55,355 nt of DNA from Deltaproteobacteria bacterium (GTDB lineage Bacteria > DRYD01). The stretch spans positions 1-55,355 of the forward strand of contig JAPYWL010000006.1 of assembly GCA_028276365.1 (NCBI GenBank), read 5' to 3'. Below the pieces are notes generated by a model that had not been told where the DNA came from, ran no database searches, and saw nothing but the letters and a program-made list of their open reading frames with translations. Each line of letters opens with the position of its first letter. Position 1 is the stretch's first letter. The position numbers and the translations under genes are program-made. Of this stretch, positions 36,720-47,205 are shown in pieces.

Positions 36720-38333
36720 ATGGATAGTTTTTGGAAGGAAAAAATAGATAAATTAAATAGTGCTATTGAAAATAATGATTATGATTATTTAATGTCTAAT
36801 TTTGTATTAGATTTAGCATATTATTTTAGGACTTTTTATGATGAACAGATTTTTTATAATGTTTTGGAGAAATTTAATTTATTAGCTAAAAATAATATTA
36901 GTTTACAATTGCTAATATTAGAATTAGCTATAGAAATTAATTTTTCAATTTTAACTGAGGATGAAGAATATTATAGAAAGATTATAATTGATACTACCAG
37001 GAAGGTAGTAGCTTTATCAGCTCCATATAATGCTAATCTTAAGAAGGATTTTCCTCAGAAGTTTAATTTATTGGGAGGAATATATAAAGTAATAGATATA
37101 GTGGATAAAATTAATAGGGAAAATTTAGGGGAAAAAGATTATAAGCAAGTAGAACAAAGTATAGCTAATTTATATAAAATAGATCCAGATAACTATAAAA
37201 TAGGGTTTTTTGATGCTTTATCTAAGTTAAGGAGTTCTAAGACGATATTTAGGAAATCTTTAATAGATAATGTTATAAAGATAATAAGTAGTAATGTATT
37301 AGAGAAGGCGTTAGCACAAGAATTGATAGGTGATATTAGTGAGCCTTTACAAAGTTTGAGTTGGTATGACGATGCAGAAAATATTTATAAATCCTTAGGA
37401 CTTTATAGAGATTTAGTTAGACTTAATTTGAAGAGAATAGAAAAATCCAAAAATGATCCTTCTTCTAAGGTATTTTCTGCTCAAACTGGAATTATGACTT
37501 CTAATTATCTGTTAATACTTAATCAAAGAGAAAAAGCTAGAAATTTATTATTTGATTCTTTAAATTTGTTTCTACAAGCTCAAGGGTATCTTGAATTACT
37601 GGAAGCTTTAAATTCCTATAATATAATAGAAAATTATCCAGAAGAGAAGGAAAAATTTCTTAAAGTAATTATAGAGACTTTTGAAAAAAGATTGCAAATT
37701 GATCCTTATAATATTAATTTATATATAGAATATGCAAATTGGTTAGAAAAGTTTGAAGTAAAAGATAAAAAAATAGAGTATTTGTATAAAGCTTATGAAA
37801 TAGCTAAATCAAAAAATATTCCTAACAAATTATTAGATATTTCTAATATTTTATTAAAAATGGATCCTTTAAATGGAGATTATATCGTTAAATATATTGA
37901 AGCCTTAAAATTAAATGAAATGGATCCTTCTAATTTCTTAATTGAAAAATTAACTGATTTACAAAAGTATAATAAAACTGATTTAATTCAATATTTATTT
38001 AAGACTTATCCTCAACTTATACCTTCAGATAAAATCCAGCAAATTGAAAGGGAAAATTTACTTAATTCTTTACAACAATTGCATTTAGCTGATAAAATAA
38101 AGTTACTAAAGGATTATATTTTGAAATACCCTAAGGATGAAGAAGTTAAAATGATTTACTTAAGCAATATAATAGATTTACCTAGTTATTATGATGAAGC
38201 ATATGCTATTTTAAATGAGAATTTTGATATTTTTGTAAATAATAAGGATAAAATTGATACAAATTTAAAATATAAAATTTATAAATTATTTTTAATGAAA
38301 GAGGATTTTGAAAAAATTATTCTGATATATTAA
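36720..38333 (+). CDS. Hypothetical helical-repeat (TPR-like) protein
   Basis: 537-aa ORF with repeated amphipathic helices; no catalytic motif recognised. Confidence 0.75.
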   Translation: MDSFWKEKIDKLNSAIENNDYDYLMSNFVLDLAYYFRTFYDEQIFYNVLEKFNLLAKNNISLQLLILELAIEINFSILTEDEEYYRKIIIDTTRKVVALSAPYNANLKKDFPQKFNLLGGIYKVIDIVDKINRENLGEKDYKQVEQSIANLYKIDPDNYKIGFFDALSKLRSSKTIFRKSLIDNVIKIISSNVLEKALAQELIGDISEPLQSLSWYDDAENIYKSLGLYRDLVRLNLKRIEKSKNDPSSKVFSAQTGIMTSNYLLILNQREKARNLLFDSLNLFLQAQGYLELLEALNSYNIIENYPEEKEKFLKVIIETFEKRLQIDPYNINLYIEYANWLEKFEVKDKKIEYLYKAYEIAKSKNIPNKLLDISNILLKMDPLNGDYIVKYIEALKLNEMDPSNFLIEKLTDLQKYNKTDLIQYLFKTYPQLIPSDKIQQIERENLLNSLQQLHLADKIKLLKDYILKYPKDEEVKMIYLSNIIDLPSYYDEAYAILNENFDIFVNNKDKIDTNLKYKIYKLFLMKEDFEKIILIY

Positions 38334-38339
38334 TATTAA

Positions 38340-39017
38340 ATGATTACGAAAAAAGATTGGGGATCTAGAAATAATTTTTTTGCTCGTATTATAAACCTTA
38401 TTTTTGTTTTACTTATTATTTTTGTTTTTGTTTTATTTAATAAAAATCAGAATAATTCTAATTTTGAAAAAAATAGTAATTATTTAGATACTTATATTAA
38501 TTTTATTAAGGAAAATAATTTAAAAGAAATTGATCCTAAGATTATAAAACAGAAATTAAAGTATTTTGAAAAAGTTAGGTTCTATAAAGTTATAGATGGT
38601 GATACTATTAAAGTTATAAATTTAAATGATAATAAAGAATATAAAGTGAGATTAATAGGAGTAGATACTCCTGAAAGTAGTTATAATGAAAAACTAAAAA
38701 GAGATATTAAAAGAACTCATAAAGATGAGAATACTATTATTTCTTTAGGACTAAAGGCTAAAGAATATACTGATCAAATACTAAAAGATCAAGAATATTT
38801 ATATTTAGAATATGATGTTTCAAAGTATGATAGATATAATAGGATTTTAGCTTACGTTTATTTAGAAAGTGGGTATATGTTGAATTTAATTTTGGTTTTA
38901 AATGGTTATGCTAAGGTATATACAATTCCTCCTAATGTTAAGCATTCTGAAATATTTTTAAAAGCTCAAAGCTTTTCTAGAACCAAAAATTTTGGTTTAT
39001 ATAAGTATGGATTTTAA
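38340..39017 (+). CDS. Thermonuclease (SNase-like) family protein, membrane-anchored N-terminus
   Basis: FYKVIDGDTIKVINLNDNKEYKVRLIGVDTPES...LGLKAKEYTDQIL...YDVSKYDRYNRILAYVYL; N-terminal transmembrane segment. Confidence 0.9.
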   Translation: MITKKDWGSRNNFFARIINLIFVLLIIFVFVLFNKNQNNSNFEKNSNYLDTYINFIKENNLKEIDPKIIKQKLKYFEKVRFYKVIDGDTIKVINLNDNKEYKVRLIGVDTPESSYNEKLKRDIKRTHKDENTIISLGLKAKEYTDQILKDQEYLYLEYDVSKYDRYNRILAYVYLESGYMLNLILVLNGYAKVYTIPPNVKHSEIFLKAQSFSRTKNFGLYKYGF

Positions 39018-39062
39018 TGAATTCATTTAAGAAGATGTAAAAAAAGGGGTGTGATTTAGTTT

Positions 39063-41162
39063 ATGAAGAGATATGTTTTAAAGATGGATGATAAGGAATT
39101 GGAGTTTGAGATAAATAAAGTGGCAAAGCAAGCTGCTAGTAGTGTAGTGGTAAAAAGTGGAACTTGTTGGGTTTTATGTGCGGTAACTTTTAATGAAAAG
39201 CCGAGAAATGATATTGACTTTACTCCATTAACAGTTGATTATATTGAGAGGATGTATGCTATTGGTAAGATCCCTGGGGGATTTATAAAAAAGGAAGGGA
39301 AACCTACTGATAATGAAATACTTAAAGCTCGACTAATTGATAGAACTATTAGACCTTTGATAGATCCTAATTTTTTTAATGATATTAATATTTATATTAA
39401 TGTATTTTCAGCTGATGTTAGGGAACGTCCCGAAATTTTAGGGCTTTTAGGTACTTCTTTAGCTTTATTAATTAGTCCTATACCTTTTTATAAACCTGTA
39501 TCTGCTTATTATATAACCAATGAGAATTTAGATTTGGTTGTTGCTTCTATTAGTGATAAGATAACCATGATAGAAGCTAAAGCTAATGAAATTAAAGATG
39601 ATTTAATGTTTGAATTTATCAATCAAATTTTTGAGAAAAATAAAATAATTAATGATTTTCAATATCAAATTTATGAGGAATTGAAGCCTGAAAAAATTCA
39701 AACTTCTTCTATTGAAATCCCTTCTTTATTAAATGATTTATATGAAAAATATTTTAAGGATTTAACTATAAAGTTATTAAATGAAAAGGATAAAAAACAA
39801 AGAAATCGATTAATCAATGAAATTAGTTTAGAAAATTTAATTAATTTGGTTTATTCTAATGAAGTAGAAGAAATAAAGAATCAGTTTAATGAATTTATTA
39901 GTAATAATAAGATAAATGAATTTATTTTTAGTATAGTCAAGAAGGGATTTTTAAAGAAGTATTTAAAGAGACAGGTTTTAGAACAAAAAACGAGAATAGA
40001 TGGTAGAGCTTTTAATGAGATAAGACCTATTGAAATAGAGGTAGGGATATTACCCTATCCTCATGGTAGTGCATTATTTACACGTGGACAGACACAAGTG
40101 CTATCTGTTGTTACATTAGGTACTAAAACTGATCAGCAAATGATAGAAGGATTATTATTAGAAGATGAATTTAAGAGATATATGCATCATTATTATTTTC
40201 CACCATTTTCTACTGGTGAAGCTAAGCCTTTGAGAGCTCCAAGTAGGAGAGAAATAGGGCATGGGAATCTAGCTGAAAAAGCTTTAGAGTATTTGATTCC
40301 GCCTGAAAACGAATTCCCTTATACTATAAGAGTAGTTTCAGAAGTTTTAGAATCTAATGGATCTACTTCGATGGCTTCTGTTTGTGGTAGTAGCTTAGCT
40401 TTGATGGATGCTGGGGTGCCTATTAAAAAACACGCTGCAGGTATATCCATAGGTTTGATTACTAATGAAAATAATATAAAAGACTATGTTTTATTAACTG
40501 ATATTCAGGGCTTTGAGGATTTCTTTGGGGAAATGGATTTTAAAGTAGCTGGAACTTATGATGGGATTACTGCTATTCAAATGGATACTAAATTAGAAGG
40601 CCTAACTTTAGATATTGTTTATAATTCTTTAAAGCAGGCTAAAGATGGTAGGAATTTTATTTTAGATAAAATGTATAGCGTTATAAGTAAACCTAATGAT
40701 TTAGCTGCTAATGCTCCTAGGGTAACTGTTTTGCAAATAGAGTCATCTAAAATACCCGATATAATAGGTCCTCAAGGAAAAATTATTAAAAAAATCATAG
40801 AACAAAATAAAGTTAAAATAGATATAGAAGAAGATGGTAGAGTTTTAATTTACTCATCTAATGAAGAGGATGCTATTAAAACTAAATCTATAATAGAAGC
40901 TATTACCAATATAAAGGAAGGTAATGTTTATTTGGGAAAAATCGTTAGATTGGAATCTTATGGAGCTTTTGTTGAAGTAGCACCTGGTAAAATAGGATTG
41001 CTTCATGTTTCTGAATTGGGCTTAGGATTTGTTAGTGATGCTAGATCTGTTTTAAAACTTGGAGATGAAATTGTTGTTAAAATATTAAAAATAGATGAAA
41101 CAGGTAGATTTACTCTAACAAGAAAGGGATTAATTGATTCTAATATTAATTCCCTAAAATAA
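39063..41162 (+). CDS. pnp: Polyribonucleotide nucleotidyltransferase
   Basis: Two RNase PH domains (KQAASSVVVKSGTCWVLCAVTF; GSALFTRGQTQVLSVVTLGTKTD), KH (IPDIIGPQGKIIKKIIEQ), S1 (GNVYLGKIVRLESYGAFVEVAPGKIGLLHVSEL). Confidence 0.97.
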   Translation: MKRYVLKMDDKELEFEINKVAKQAASSVVVKSGTCWVLCAVTFNEKPRNDIDFTPLTVDYIERMYAIGKIPGGFIKKEGKPTDNEILKARLIDRTIRPLIDPNFFNDINIYINVFSADVRERPEILGLLGTSLALLISPIPFYKPVSAYYITNENLDLVVASISDKITMIEAKANEIKDDLMFEFINQIFEKNKIINDFQYQIYEELKPEKIQTSSIEIPSLLNDLYEKYFKDLTIKLLNEKDKKQRNRLINEISLENLINLVYSNEVEEIKNQFNEFISNNKINEFIFSIVKKGFLKKYLKRQVLEQKTRIDGRAFNEIRPIEIEVGILPYPHGSALFTRGQTQVLSVVTLGTKTDQQMIEGLLLEDEFKRYMHHYYFPPFSTGEAKPLRAPSRREIGHGNLAEKALEYLIPPENEFPYTIRVVSEVLESNGSTSMASVCGSSLALMDAGVPIKKHAAGISIGLITNENNIKDYVLLTDIQGFEDFFGEMDFKVAGTYDGITAIQMDTKLEGLTLDIVYNSLKQAKDGRNFILDKMYSVISKPNDLAANAPRVTVLQIESSKIPDIIGPQGKIIKKIIEQNKVKIDIEEDGRVLIYSSNEEDAIKTKSIIEAITNIKEGNVYLGKIVRLESYGAFVEVAPGKIGLLHVSELGLGFVSDARSVLKLGDEIVVKILKIDETGRFTLTRKGLIDSNINSLK

Positions 41163-41194
41163 TCTATTCTATTAAAAAAGGAGTAGAATTTATA

Positions 41195-42592
41195 ATGTTA
41201 AAAAATAAAGTAAATTTATTTTATTTTTGGGGTTTTATCTTTTATTTTATTTTTAGTATTTTGGTAATTCTTGGTAAGGAATCTAAAATAGATTTATTTA
41301 ATAGGTACGTACAAAATAAGGATTATGTTAAAGCACAGGAGGTAATAAATGATATCAAAAAAACATCAGAATTAGATGCTTTAATAGCTCAAATGATTTT
41401 ATACGCTTATAAAGATAATAATTTAGATAATTCTAAAAAAGTTTTAAAGATATTAAAACAAAGATTTGTAGATAATCTATCTAATCAAAATCAAAAGAAT
41501 CTCAATTTTTCTAAGATTTTATATAATTGGGCATACATTTTGTATAATGTTAAAAAAGATATTTATCAAAGTGAAATTAATGTTAATGAAGCTTTAAAGT
41601 ATAATTCCAATAATATTGATGCTATTATTTTATTAGCAAAGATAAATTATGATAAAAATAATCTTGATAATTCAGAGAATTTATTAGCTAACGCTTATGA
41701 ATTAGCTTTAGCTAAGAATTATTTAGATATAGTTAATTTAGTTTCTATTTACACTGATATACTTTTAGAAAATAAGAGATATGCTAAAGCTAAAAATATT
41801 TTAGAAAATTATTATCAAAGAGATAATAAATTATTATTAAAGTATGCTAAGGTTTTAACATATTTAGATGAGTTAGTTCAAGCAAATGAGATTATAAAAC
41901 AATATTTAAAGAAAGATAATAATAATTTAGAGGCTTATTATATTTTAGGGTTAACTTATAAAAGGAGTTACATAAAGGTTCCTCAAGCTTTGGAATTTAT
42001 TGATTCTATAAATCCTACAAAGGATGACAGATATTATATTAAGTTAGCTCAATTTTATGAAGGGATAAATAATGTGGATATGGCTACAAATTACTATGAT
42101 AAAGCTTTATCTATTAATAAAGAAAATAAAAAATATTATATTTTAGCTATAACTTATGCTATAGATGCTGGTAAAGCTAATAGGGCTATAAACTGGGCTT
42201 ATGAGCTATATTCTAAATATCCAACTGATTTTTATAGTGTATATTTATTAGCAGTTTGTTATGATGAAGCTAAATTGTTTGACAAAGCTAAAGAATTTTA
42301 TTATAAAGCTATGGATATTAATCCTGGGACTTATGAACCTTATGTAAGGTTAAGTAGGATATTTTTAGAAGAAGAAACTGATTTTGATAATTCTTCAAAA
42401 ATTTTGATCCAGGGGTATTATAATGTTCAGGATTTATATTATAAAAATAGGTTTAAAAAATCTATTAAAGATTTATTGGATTTAGAAAAAGAGTTTAAGA
42501 AAAAGTATAAGGAAAAAACTGGACTAGATATTTCTAAACCTATTAAACAAGATACCTTAAAGCAAATAGAGAAAATAATTTATTCTAATTAG
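41195..42592 (+). CDS. TPR-repeat protein with N-terminal membrane segment
   Basis: Repeated TPR consensus (AKEFYYKAMDINPGTYEPYVRLSRIF; ATNYYDKALSINKENKKYYILAITYA). Confidence 0.87.
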   Translation: MLKNKVNLFYFWGFIFYFIFSILVILGKESKIDLFNRYVQNKDYVKAQEVINDIKKTSELDALIAQMILYAYKDNNLDNSKKVLKILKQRFVDNLSNQNQKNLNFSKILYNWAYILYNVKKDIYQSEINVNEALKYNSNNIDAIILLAKINYDKNNLDNSENLLANAYELALAKNYLDIVNLVSIYTDILLENKRYAKAKNILENYYQRDNKLLLKYAKVLTYLDELVQANEIIKQYLKKDNNNLEAYYILGLTYKRSYIKVPQALEFIDSINPTKDDRYYIKLAQFYEGINNVDMATNYYDKALSINKENKKYYILAITYAIDAGKANRAINWAYELYSKYPTDFYSVYLLAVCYDEAKLFDKAKEFYYKAMDINPGTYEPYVRLSRIFLEEETDFDNSSKILIQGYYNVQDLYYKNRFKKSIKDLLDLEKEFKKKYKEKTGLDISKPIKQDTLKQIEKIIYSN

Positions 42593-43072
42593 ATATTATA
42601 AATTAAAAAATAGATAATTTTATTTAAATGCACTGAAAATTAATTAATCTCTTTGCATATAAGCTATCTAGGCTTTATTATTTTTTTGATAAAACAAAAT
42701 CTGCTTGATAGTAAAGACCATATATCTTTTCATTTACTACAATGTGTATAATAAATCATTGTCAGAAATTTTAAGATTAGATAACTAAAGAAAATGAAAA
42801 GTAATTTACTTTACCATATGTCCAAAAATTTGATTATTTATTTGAGTATGCTATTTATTATTTTTTTAAATATCTATCCATATTTTGAACCATTTTTAGA
42901 GAACTTAATATACATGTTGAGTAATGATTAATCCTTAGTTGTTTTGAAATTAATATATTATTAGAAATTTTAGTAAAGATAACATGAATTAGAGTTTTAA
43001 AAATTTTATATAAATAATTGGTAATAAGAGAATGTTATGTATGTTTGTGGTTGAGGGGAATGTGAAAAGAGG

Positions 43073-43807
43073 TTATTTTTTACTAAAGAAGTGATATAAG
43101 AAGATGGCAGCTGCATTGGTTAAATTTAAACTCTCTACATTTAATATTTCAATACTTACAGTTTTTAAATTATTTATATTTTTTATTATTTCTTTTGGAA
43201 CTCCAGTTTCTCCACCTAATATTACTAAACTTTTAGGTAATATAAAATCATAATTTAGTTTATGTAATTTGTATTCTCCATTTTTATCTAATAAAATTAT
43301 ATTGTATTTTTTTAAGACAAAGTGATTAATTATTTTAGTGATACTATGGAATCTATGGATTTTGATTTTAGAGTTTCTTGAAGTTTGGATAACTATTTCA
43401 TTAACGGGACAAGCATTTTCAGTAGGGATTAATATACCAGCTATATCAAAGGCATAACATACTCTCATTAAAGCTCCTAAATTCCTTGGATCTTTTATCT
43501 TATAACCTAAAACTATTATTGGCAATCTCACTTTATTAATATTTTCTTCTATTTCATTTAAACTACTATAAATAAAATCAAAGTATTCTAAAACTATTAA
43601 CTGATGATCTAAGAAATTAAATTTTTTTTTTAAAGAATTAGAGTTTAGTATATGAACGGGAATATTGTTTTGTTTTAAATTATGAATTATATCTTTTATA
43701 TAACTTTGATTTTTAATGGAATCCGATATATAGACTTTTGTTACTTTTTTTAGATTATTTTTATCTTGTAAGAATTCTTTTATAAGTTTCTTATTGTAAA
43801 GATACAT
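43073..43807 (-). CDS. SpoU/TrmH-family RNA 2'-O-ribose methyltransferase
   Basis: VLGYKIKDPRNLGALMRVCYAFDIAGILIP; LVILGGETGVPKEII; VSIEILNVESLNLTNAAAIFLYHFF (SPOUT motifs 1-3). Confidence 0.9.
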   Translation of the reverse strand: MYLYNKKLIKEFLQDKNNLKKVTKVYISDSIKNQSYIKDIIHNLKQNNIPVHILNSNSLKKKFNFLDHQLIVLEYFDFIYSSLNEIEENINKVRLPIIVLGYKIKDPRNLGALMRVCYAFDIAGILIPTENACPVNEIVIQTSRNSKIKIHRFHSITKIINHFVLKKYNIILLDKNGEYKLHKLNYDFILPKSLVILGGETGVPKEIIKNINNLKTVSIEILNVESLNLTNAAAIFLYHFFSKK

Positions 43808-43844
43808 ATTTATCCTATTTACTTTAGAAGTTTTAGTTAATAAT

Positions 43845-44606
43845 TTATTTTTTAATAAACTTTTGATAAAGTTCTACAATAGATGATTCTTTAAAATATC
43901 CTACACTAAATAGGAAAAATATTAATAAAAAAGTCAAGGATGTAAAAACAATATAGGGGAGTAATTTTAAATATTTGTTATTTAAATCACTAACTTGGAA
44001 GTATATTAAATCTGTAATAAGTTTTATTATCTTATAAAAATAGAAGAATATAGATATTGGTAGCAAATAGATTAAGTAGGGTAAGAATATATATAGCGAA
44101 GTAAGATAAAATATGAATACCAAAAAATTAAATAGTAAAATGAATTTAATAAAATCAGATTTTGAAGAATTTCTGTTATTAAATAAGTTATCATATTGTT
44201 CATAAAGTGCTTTATTTATAGATAATTCAAAATATTTAAAGATTAATCCTAAGTGTGAAGCCATAAATAATCCTGTAAAGTATCTAATGTAGTTTGTTGT
44301 TTCTCTTAGTTTTGAATAACTCGTTATTCCATCTATCCCAAATAAAAATAAATAAAACAAAAATAAAAATATTATTATTTTAATATGATTGGAAATTAAG
44401 TTATTTATATAGTTTTTGTCTTTGTAAAGTAATTTAGAAAGTAGAAATATAATAGTAAAACTTAACAAGAATCCGATATAAGTACCTGTATCTCTTGAAC
44501 AAACGAAAAATTGATAACCTCCTATTGAGCAAAATGATCTTTCACTGATTTGATGGCATAAGCCGCTAAATATAAAAAATAAAAAATCGTATATTTTTTC
44601 TACCAT
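43845..44606 (-). CDS. DUF2085-type membrane protein
   Basis: FIFSGLCHQISERSFCSIGGYQFFVCSRDTGTYIGFLLSF: CHQ...RSF...G....CxRDTGxYxG pattern; several hydrophobic segments. Confidence 0.8.
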   Translation of the reverse strand: MVEKIYDFLFFIFSGLCHQISERSFCSIGGYQFFVCSRDTGTYIGFLLSFTIIFLLSKLLYKDKNYINNLISNHIKIIIFLFLFYLFLFGIDGITSYSKLRETTNYIRYFTGLFMASHLGLIFKYFELSINKALYEQYDNLFNNRNSSKSDFIKFILLFNFLVFIFYLTSLYIFLPYLIYLLPISIFFYFYKIIKLITDLIYFQVSDLNNKYLKLLPYIVFTSLTFLLIFFLFSVGYFKESSIVELYQKFIKK

Positions 44607-44848
44607 AAGATTTTATTTATTTTTATTTTAACTCAAAATTTGCTTTATTTTTTATGTTTTATTTTTTATATTTCGTTTGAGAAAAATATATTAGGATAGT
44701 CTTTAAGGTTATAATTTGATGTCATGGGTTCTCTATATTCTTTAGCAGTTCCTATATACTTTAGATTTAGTTTTTATTTATTCTTAGTTATTCCCCCTTT
44801 TAAGTATATTTAAGCTTTTATGATGTTTTAATTTTAACTTTAACTTTT

Positions 44849-46090
44849 TTATTTATTTATTATTTCTTCTAATTTGTTAAGAATCTTTTTTAATTTGATT
44901 TCTAATTTTTCTTTATTTTTAGGATTTTTATTGTTTGGATCAATTTTTAGTTCTTTATAGTACATTTCATAAATTTTTAAGATATTGGAAAAATCGATAG
45001 TGTTTATTTGATTTTGTTGGGAATTTTCATCATAACTAATTAATTTTTTTTCTTCTTTTGTATATTTTTCTAATTTTATAACATTATCAAAATTAAGTAA
45101 ATTCTGAATATCAAAAGAATTTAAGACATCACTAATTCTTATTTTTATATAACTATCTTTGTTATTTTCTATTTGGTTTATTAAATTGTTCATATTTTCA
45201 TTTATTTCAAGTGTAATTAATTTTTTATGATTTTTAAGTTCTATAAACTCTGATTTTATTAAATTATTTTCTATTGTATTTAGTATTATTCCATGTTTAT
45301 AATCTTCTCCAAAATCTAAGGGTAAAATAGAACCACTATAATAAATATTTTGAATTTTTTGGTATTTATGTATATGGCCTAAAGCAATATAATGAAAATC
45401 AAAGCTTATATCGTTAATTAGTACTTTATATATGTCATTAGTATATAATGGAGATTCACTATTACCTAGATTAGCACTATCTAGCATAATATGCATTACT
45501 AAAATTTTTATTGTATTTTGATTTAAATCTAAATCCTGTAATATTTTGCTTAATAAAATATTATGTAATTTTGAGTATGAATATTCTTTTTCTATTTGAA
45601 AAATCTGATGAAATTTAAGGCCTAACCTATACTCTATAAATGGAATTAATATTATTAAAATCTCTGTATTGTTTAGCTTGAATTTAAAATAGGGTAATTT
45701 AGAATTGTTATTAAAGTAATCTTCCAAATCTGAAAATGTGTAAATAATTATTTTTTTAGCACTAAATTTGTTTAGTAATTTATTATAAGCGTTTAGGTTT
45801 TTAAGTTTTAGGTCGCTATCATGATTACCAGAAATTATAAAAATATAATCAACTAATTCATAAGTGTTAATTAGGAAATTAATAAAGAGTTCTTCAGCTT
45901 CTAAAGAGGGAAGCTTATTATGAAATATATCTCCACTTATTATAACAAATTTAGATTTACTTTGTTTTATAATATACTCAATTTCTTCAAATGTTTGATA
46001 AAATTCATTATATCTATCTATATCTCCTTTTATTGATTTGATTTTTTTTCCTAAATGTAAATCACTTAAATGAATAAAATTTAGACTCAT
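44849..46090 (-). CDS. sbcD: SbcD/Mre11-type exonuclease subunit
   Basis: FIHLSDLHLGKKI, FVIISGDIFHNK, ISGNHDSD, IKILVMHIML, YIALGHIHKYQ, YSGSILPLDFGE. Confidence 0.92.
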   Translation of the reverse strand: MSLNFIHLSDLHLGKKIKSIKGDIDRYNEFYQTFEEIEYIIKQSKSKFVIISGDIFHNKLPSLEAEELFINFLINTYELVDYIFIISGNHDSDLKLKNLNAYNKLLNKFSAKKIIIYTFSDLEDYFNNNSKLPYFKFKLNNTEILIILIPFIEYRLGLKFHQIFQIEKEYSYSKLHNILLSKILQDLDLNQNTIKILVMHIMLDSANLGNSESPLYTNDIYKVLINDISFDFHYIALGHIHKYQKIQNIYYSGSILPLDFGEDYKHGIILNTIENNLIKSEFIELKNHKKLITLEINENMNNLINQIENNKDSYIKIRISDVLNSFDIQNLLNFDNVIKLEKYTKEEKKLISYDENSQQNQINTIDFSNILKIYEMYYKELKIDPNNKNPKNKEKLEIKLKKILNKLEEIINK

Positions 46091-46122
46091 TTTTTATTAA
46101 TAAGTGAGAAATAAAAATTTTA

Positions 46123-46686
46123 TTAGATGCTATTATATCCCATAGTAGCTGCGTTAACTCTTTCTTCAGTGGATGGATGAGATCTTAGGTAAGGGTGTGT
46201 AAAATCCATTGAAGAATTAAATCTTATTAATAGATCTAAAAAAGGTTGTAAAGGTAGGTTAGCCATTTTTAGAGCTCTACCTGCGTAATAATCTGCTTCT
46301 AATTCTTTTTGTTGGTTATATACGTTAGTAGCAAAAACATTATTACCTGACATCCATTGATACATAAATACTTGGGGAATATGGTTTAATACTTCATGAG
46401 CCCATTCATGTGCTAATACCCCAAAAATAGCTTCATAACTTTCATTTTCTATAAACGATGGATCTATGAATACTATTTTTTGGCCTGTAGCCATTGCACC
46501 TAAGTTAGTTGGATATATTTGAACTGTTATATATGTCCCATATAGATAATTTAACTTATTTGCTATATCATTTAATTGATCATTTGTTACTTTTGAATAA
46601 ATGTAATTTTTTGATATTAAAAAGAATAATAAAAATACTATAAAAAACCTGTAAAAAAATGAAAGAATAAATTTAATTTTGCTCAT
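46123..46686 (-). CDS. M48-family zinc metallopeptidase
   Basis: GVLAHEWAHEVLNHI (HExxH), QKELEADYYAGRAL, HPSTEERVNAA; hydrophobic N-terminus. Confidence 0.92.
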   Translation of the reverse strand: MSKIKFILSFFYRFFIVFLLFFLISKNYIYSKVTNDQLNDIANKLNYLYGTYITVQIYPTNLGAMATGQKIVFIDPSFIENESYEAIFGVLAHEWAHEVLNHIPQVFMYQWMSGNNVFATNVYNQQKELEADYYAGRALKMANLPLQPFLDLLIRFNSSMDFTHPYLRSHPSTEERVNAATMGYNSI

Positions 46687-46764
46687 TTTTATCTTTTTTA
46701 TTCTTAAATTTTTATTAATATTAAATTTAATTTATTTTTCTTTTTGAATTTTAGTTTAAAAAAT

Positions 46765-46792
46765 AAAGGGGGAAAAAATCCCCCCTTTTTTT
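46765..46792 (-). terminator. Rho-independent terminator downstream of the 46820-47119 gene
   Basis: aaagggggaaaaaatccccccttttttt; hairpin with a T-run on both strands (possibly bidirectional). Confidence 0.75.
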
Positions 46793-46819
46793 GAATCTTC
46801 TTTGTTAGTTTATAGGTTA

Positions 46820-47119
46820 TTATCCACCGCCGCCTGCTAATGCTTTTGTCCATTGGTTAGCTATTTGGGATTGAGTTTTATAAGCATCTAACCTTGTTTC
46901 TTCATGCATTTTTCTAATAGCTCTATTAGTATCTAATACCATTTTCATCATTTCTTGTTGATGTTTCTTTTCTGCTAATTGTTCAGATAACATTAGATTT
47001 TCCAATTCTCTTCTATTTTCGTTATCTATAGCCCAGGCGCGTGCTTGGTTTATAATAGGTTGCCATTGTTGTTGTCTTAGGAATGGAAGCCATTCAGTGA
47101 AGTCTCCTATACCAAACAT
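46820..47119 (-). CDS. Small Trp-rich N-terminus, helical, tetra-Gly C-terminus protein of unknown function
   Basis: MFGIGDFTEWLPFLRQQQWQPIINQARAWAIDNENRRELENLMLSEQLAEKKHQQEMMKMVLDTNRAIRKMHEETRLDAYKTQSQIANQWTKALAGGGG; strong SD aaggaggtg; own terminator. Confidence 0.85.
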   Translation of the reverse strand: MFGIGDFTEWLPFLRQQQWQPIINQARAWAIDNENRRELENLMLSEQLAEKKHQQEMMKMVLDTNRAIRKMHEETRLDAYKTQSQIANQWTKALAGGGG

Positions 47120-47205
47120 TTTGTTACACCTCCTTAAAACTTTTTTTCTTTTTTCAATATTATTATATTCATTTTTTTTGAAACTAAATAGTAAATTAGA
47201 TTTTT

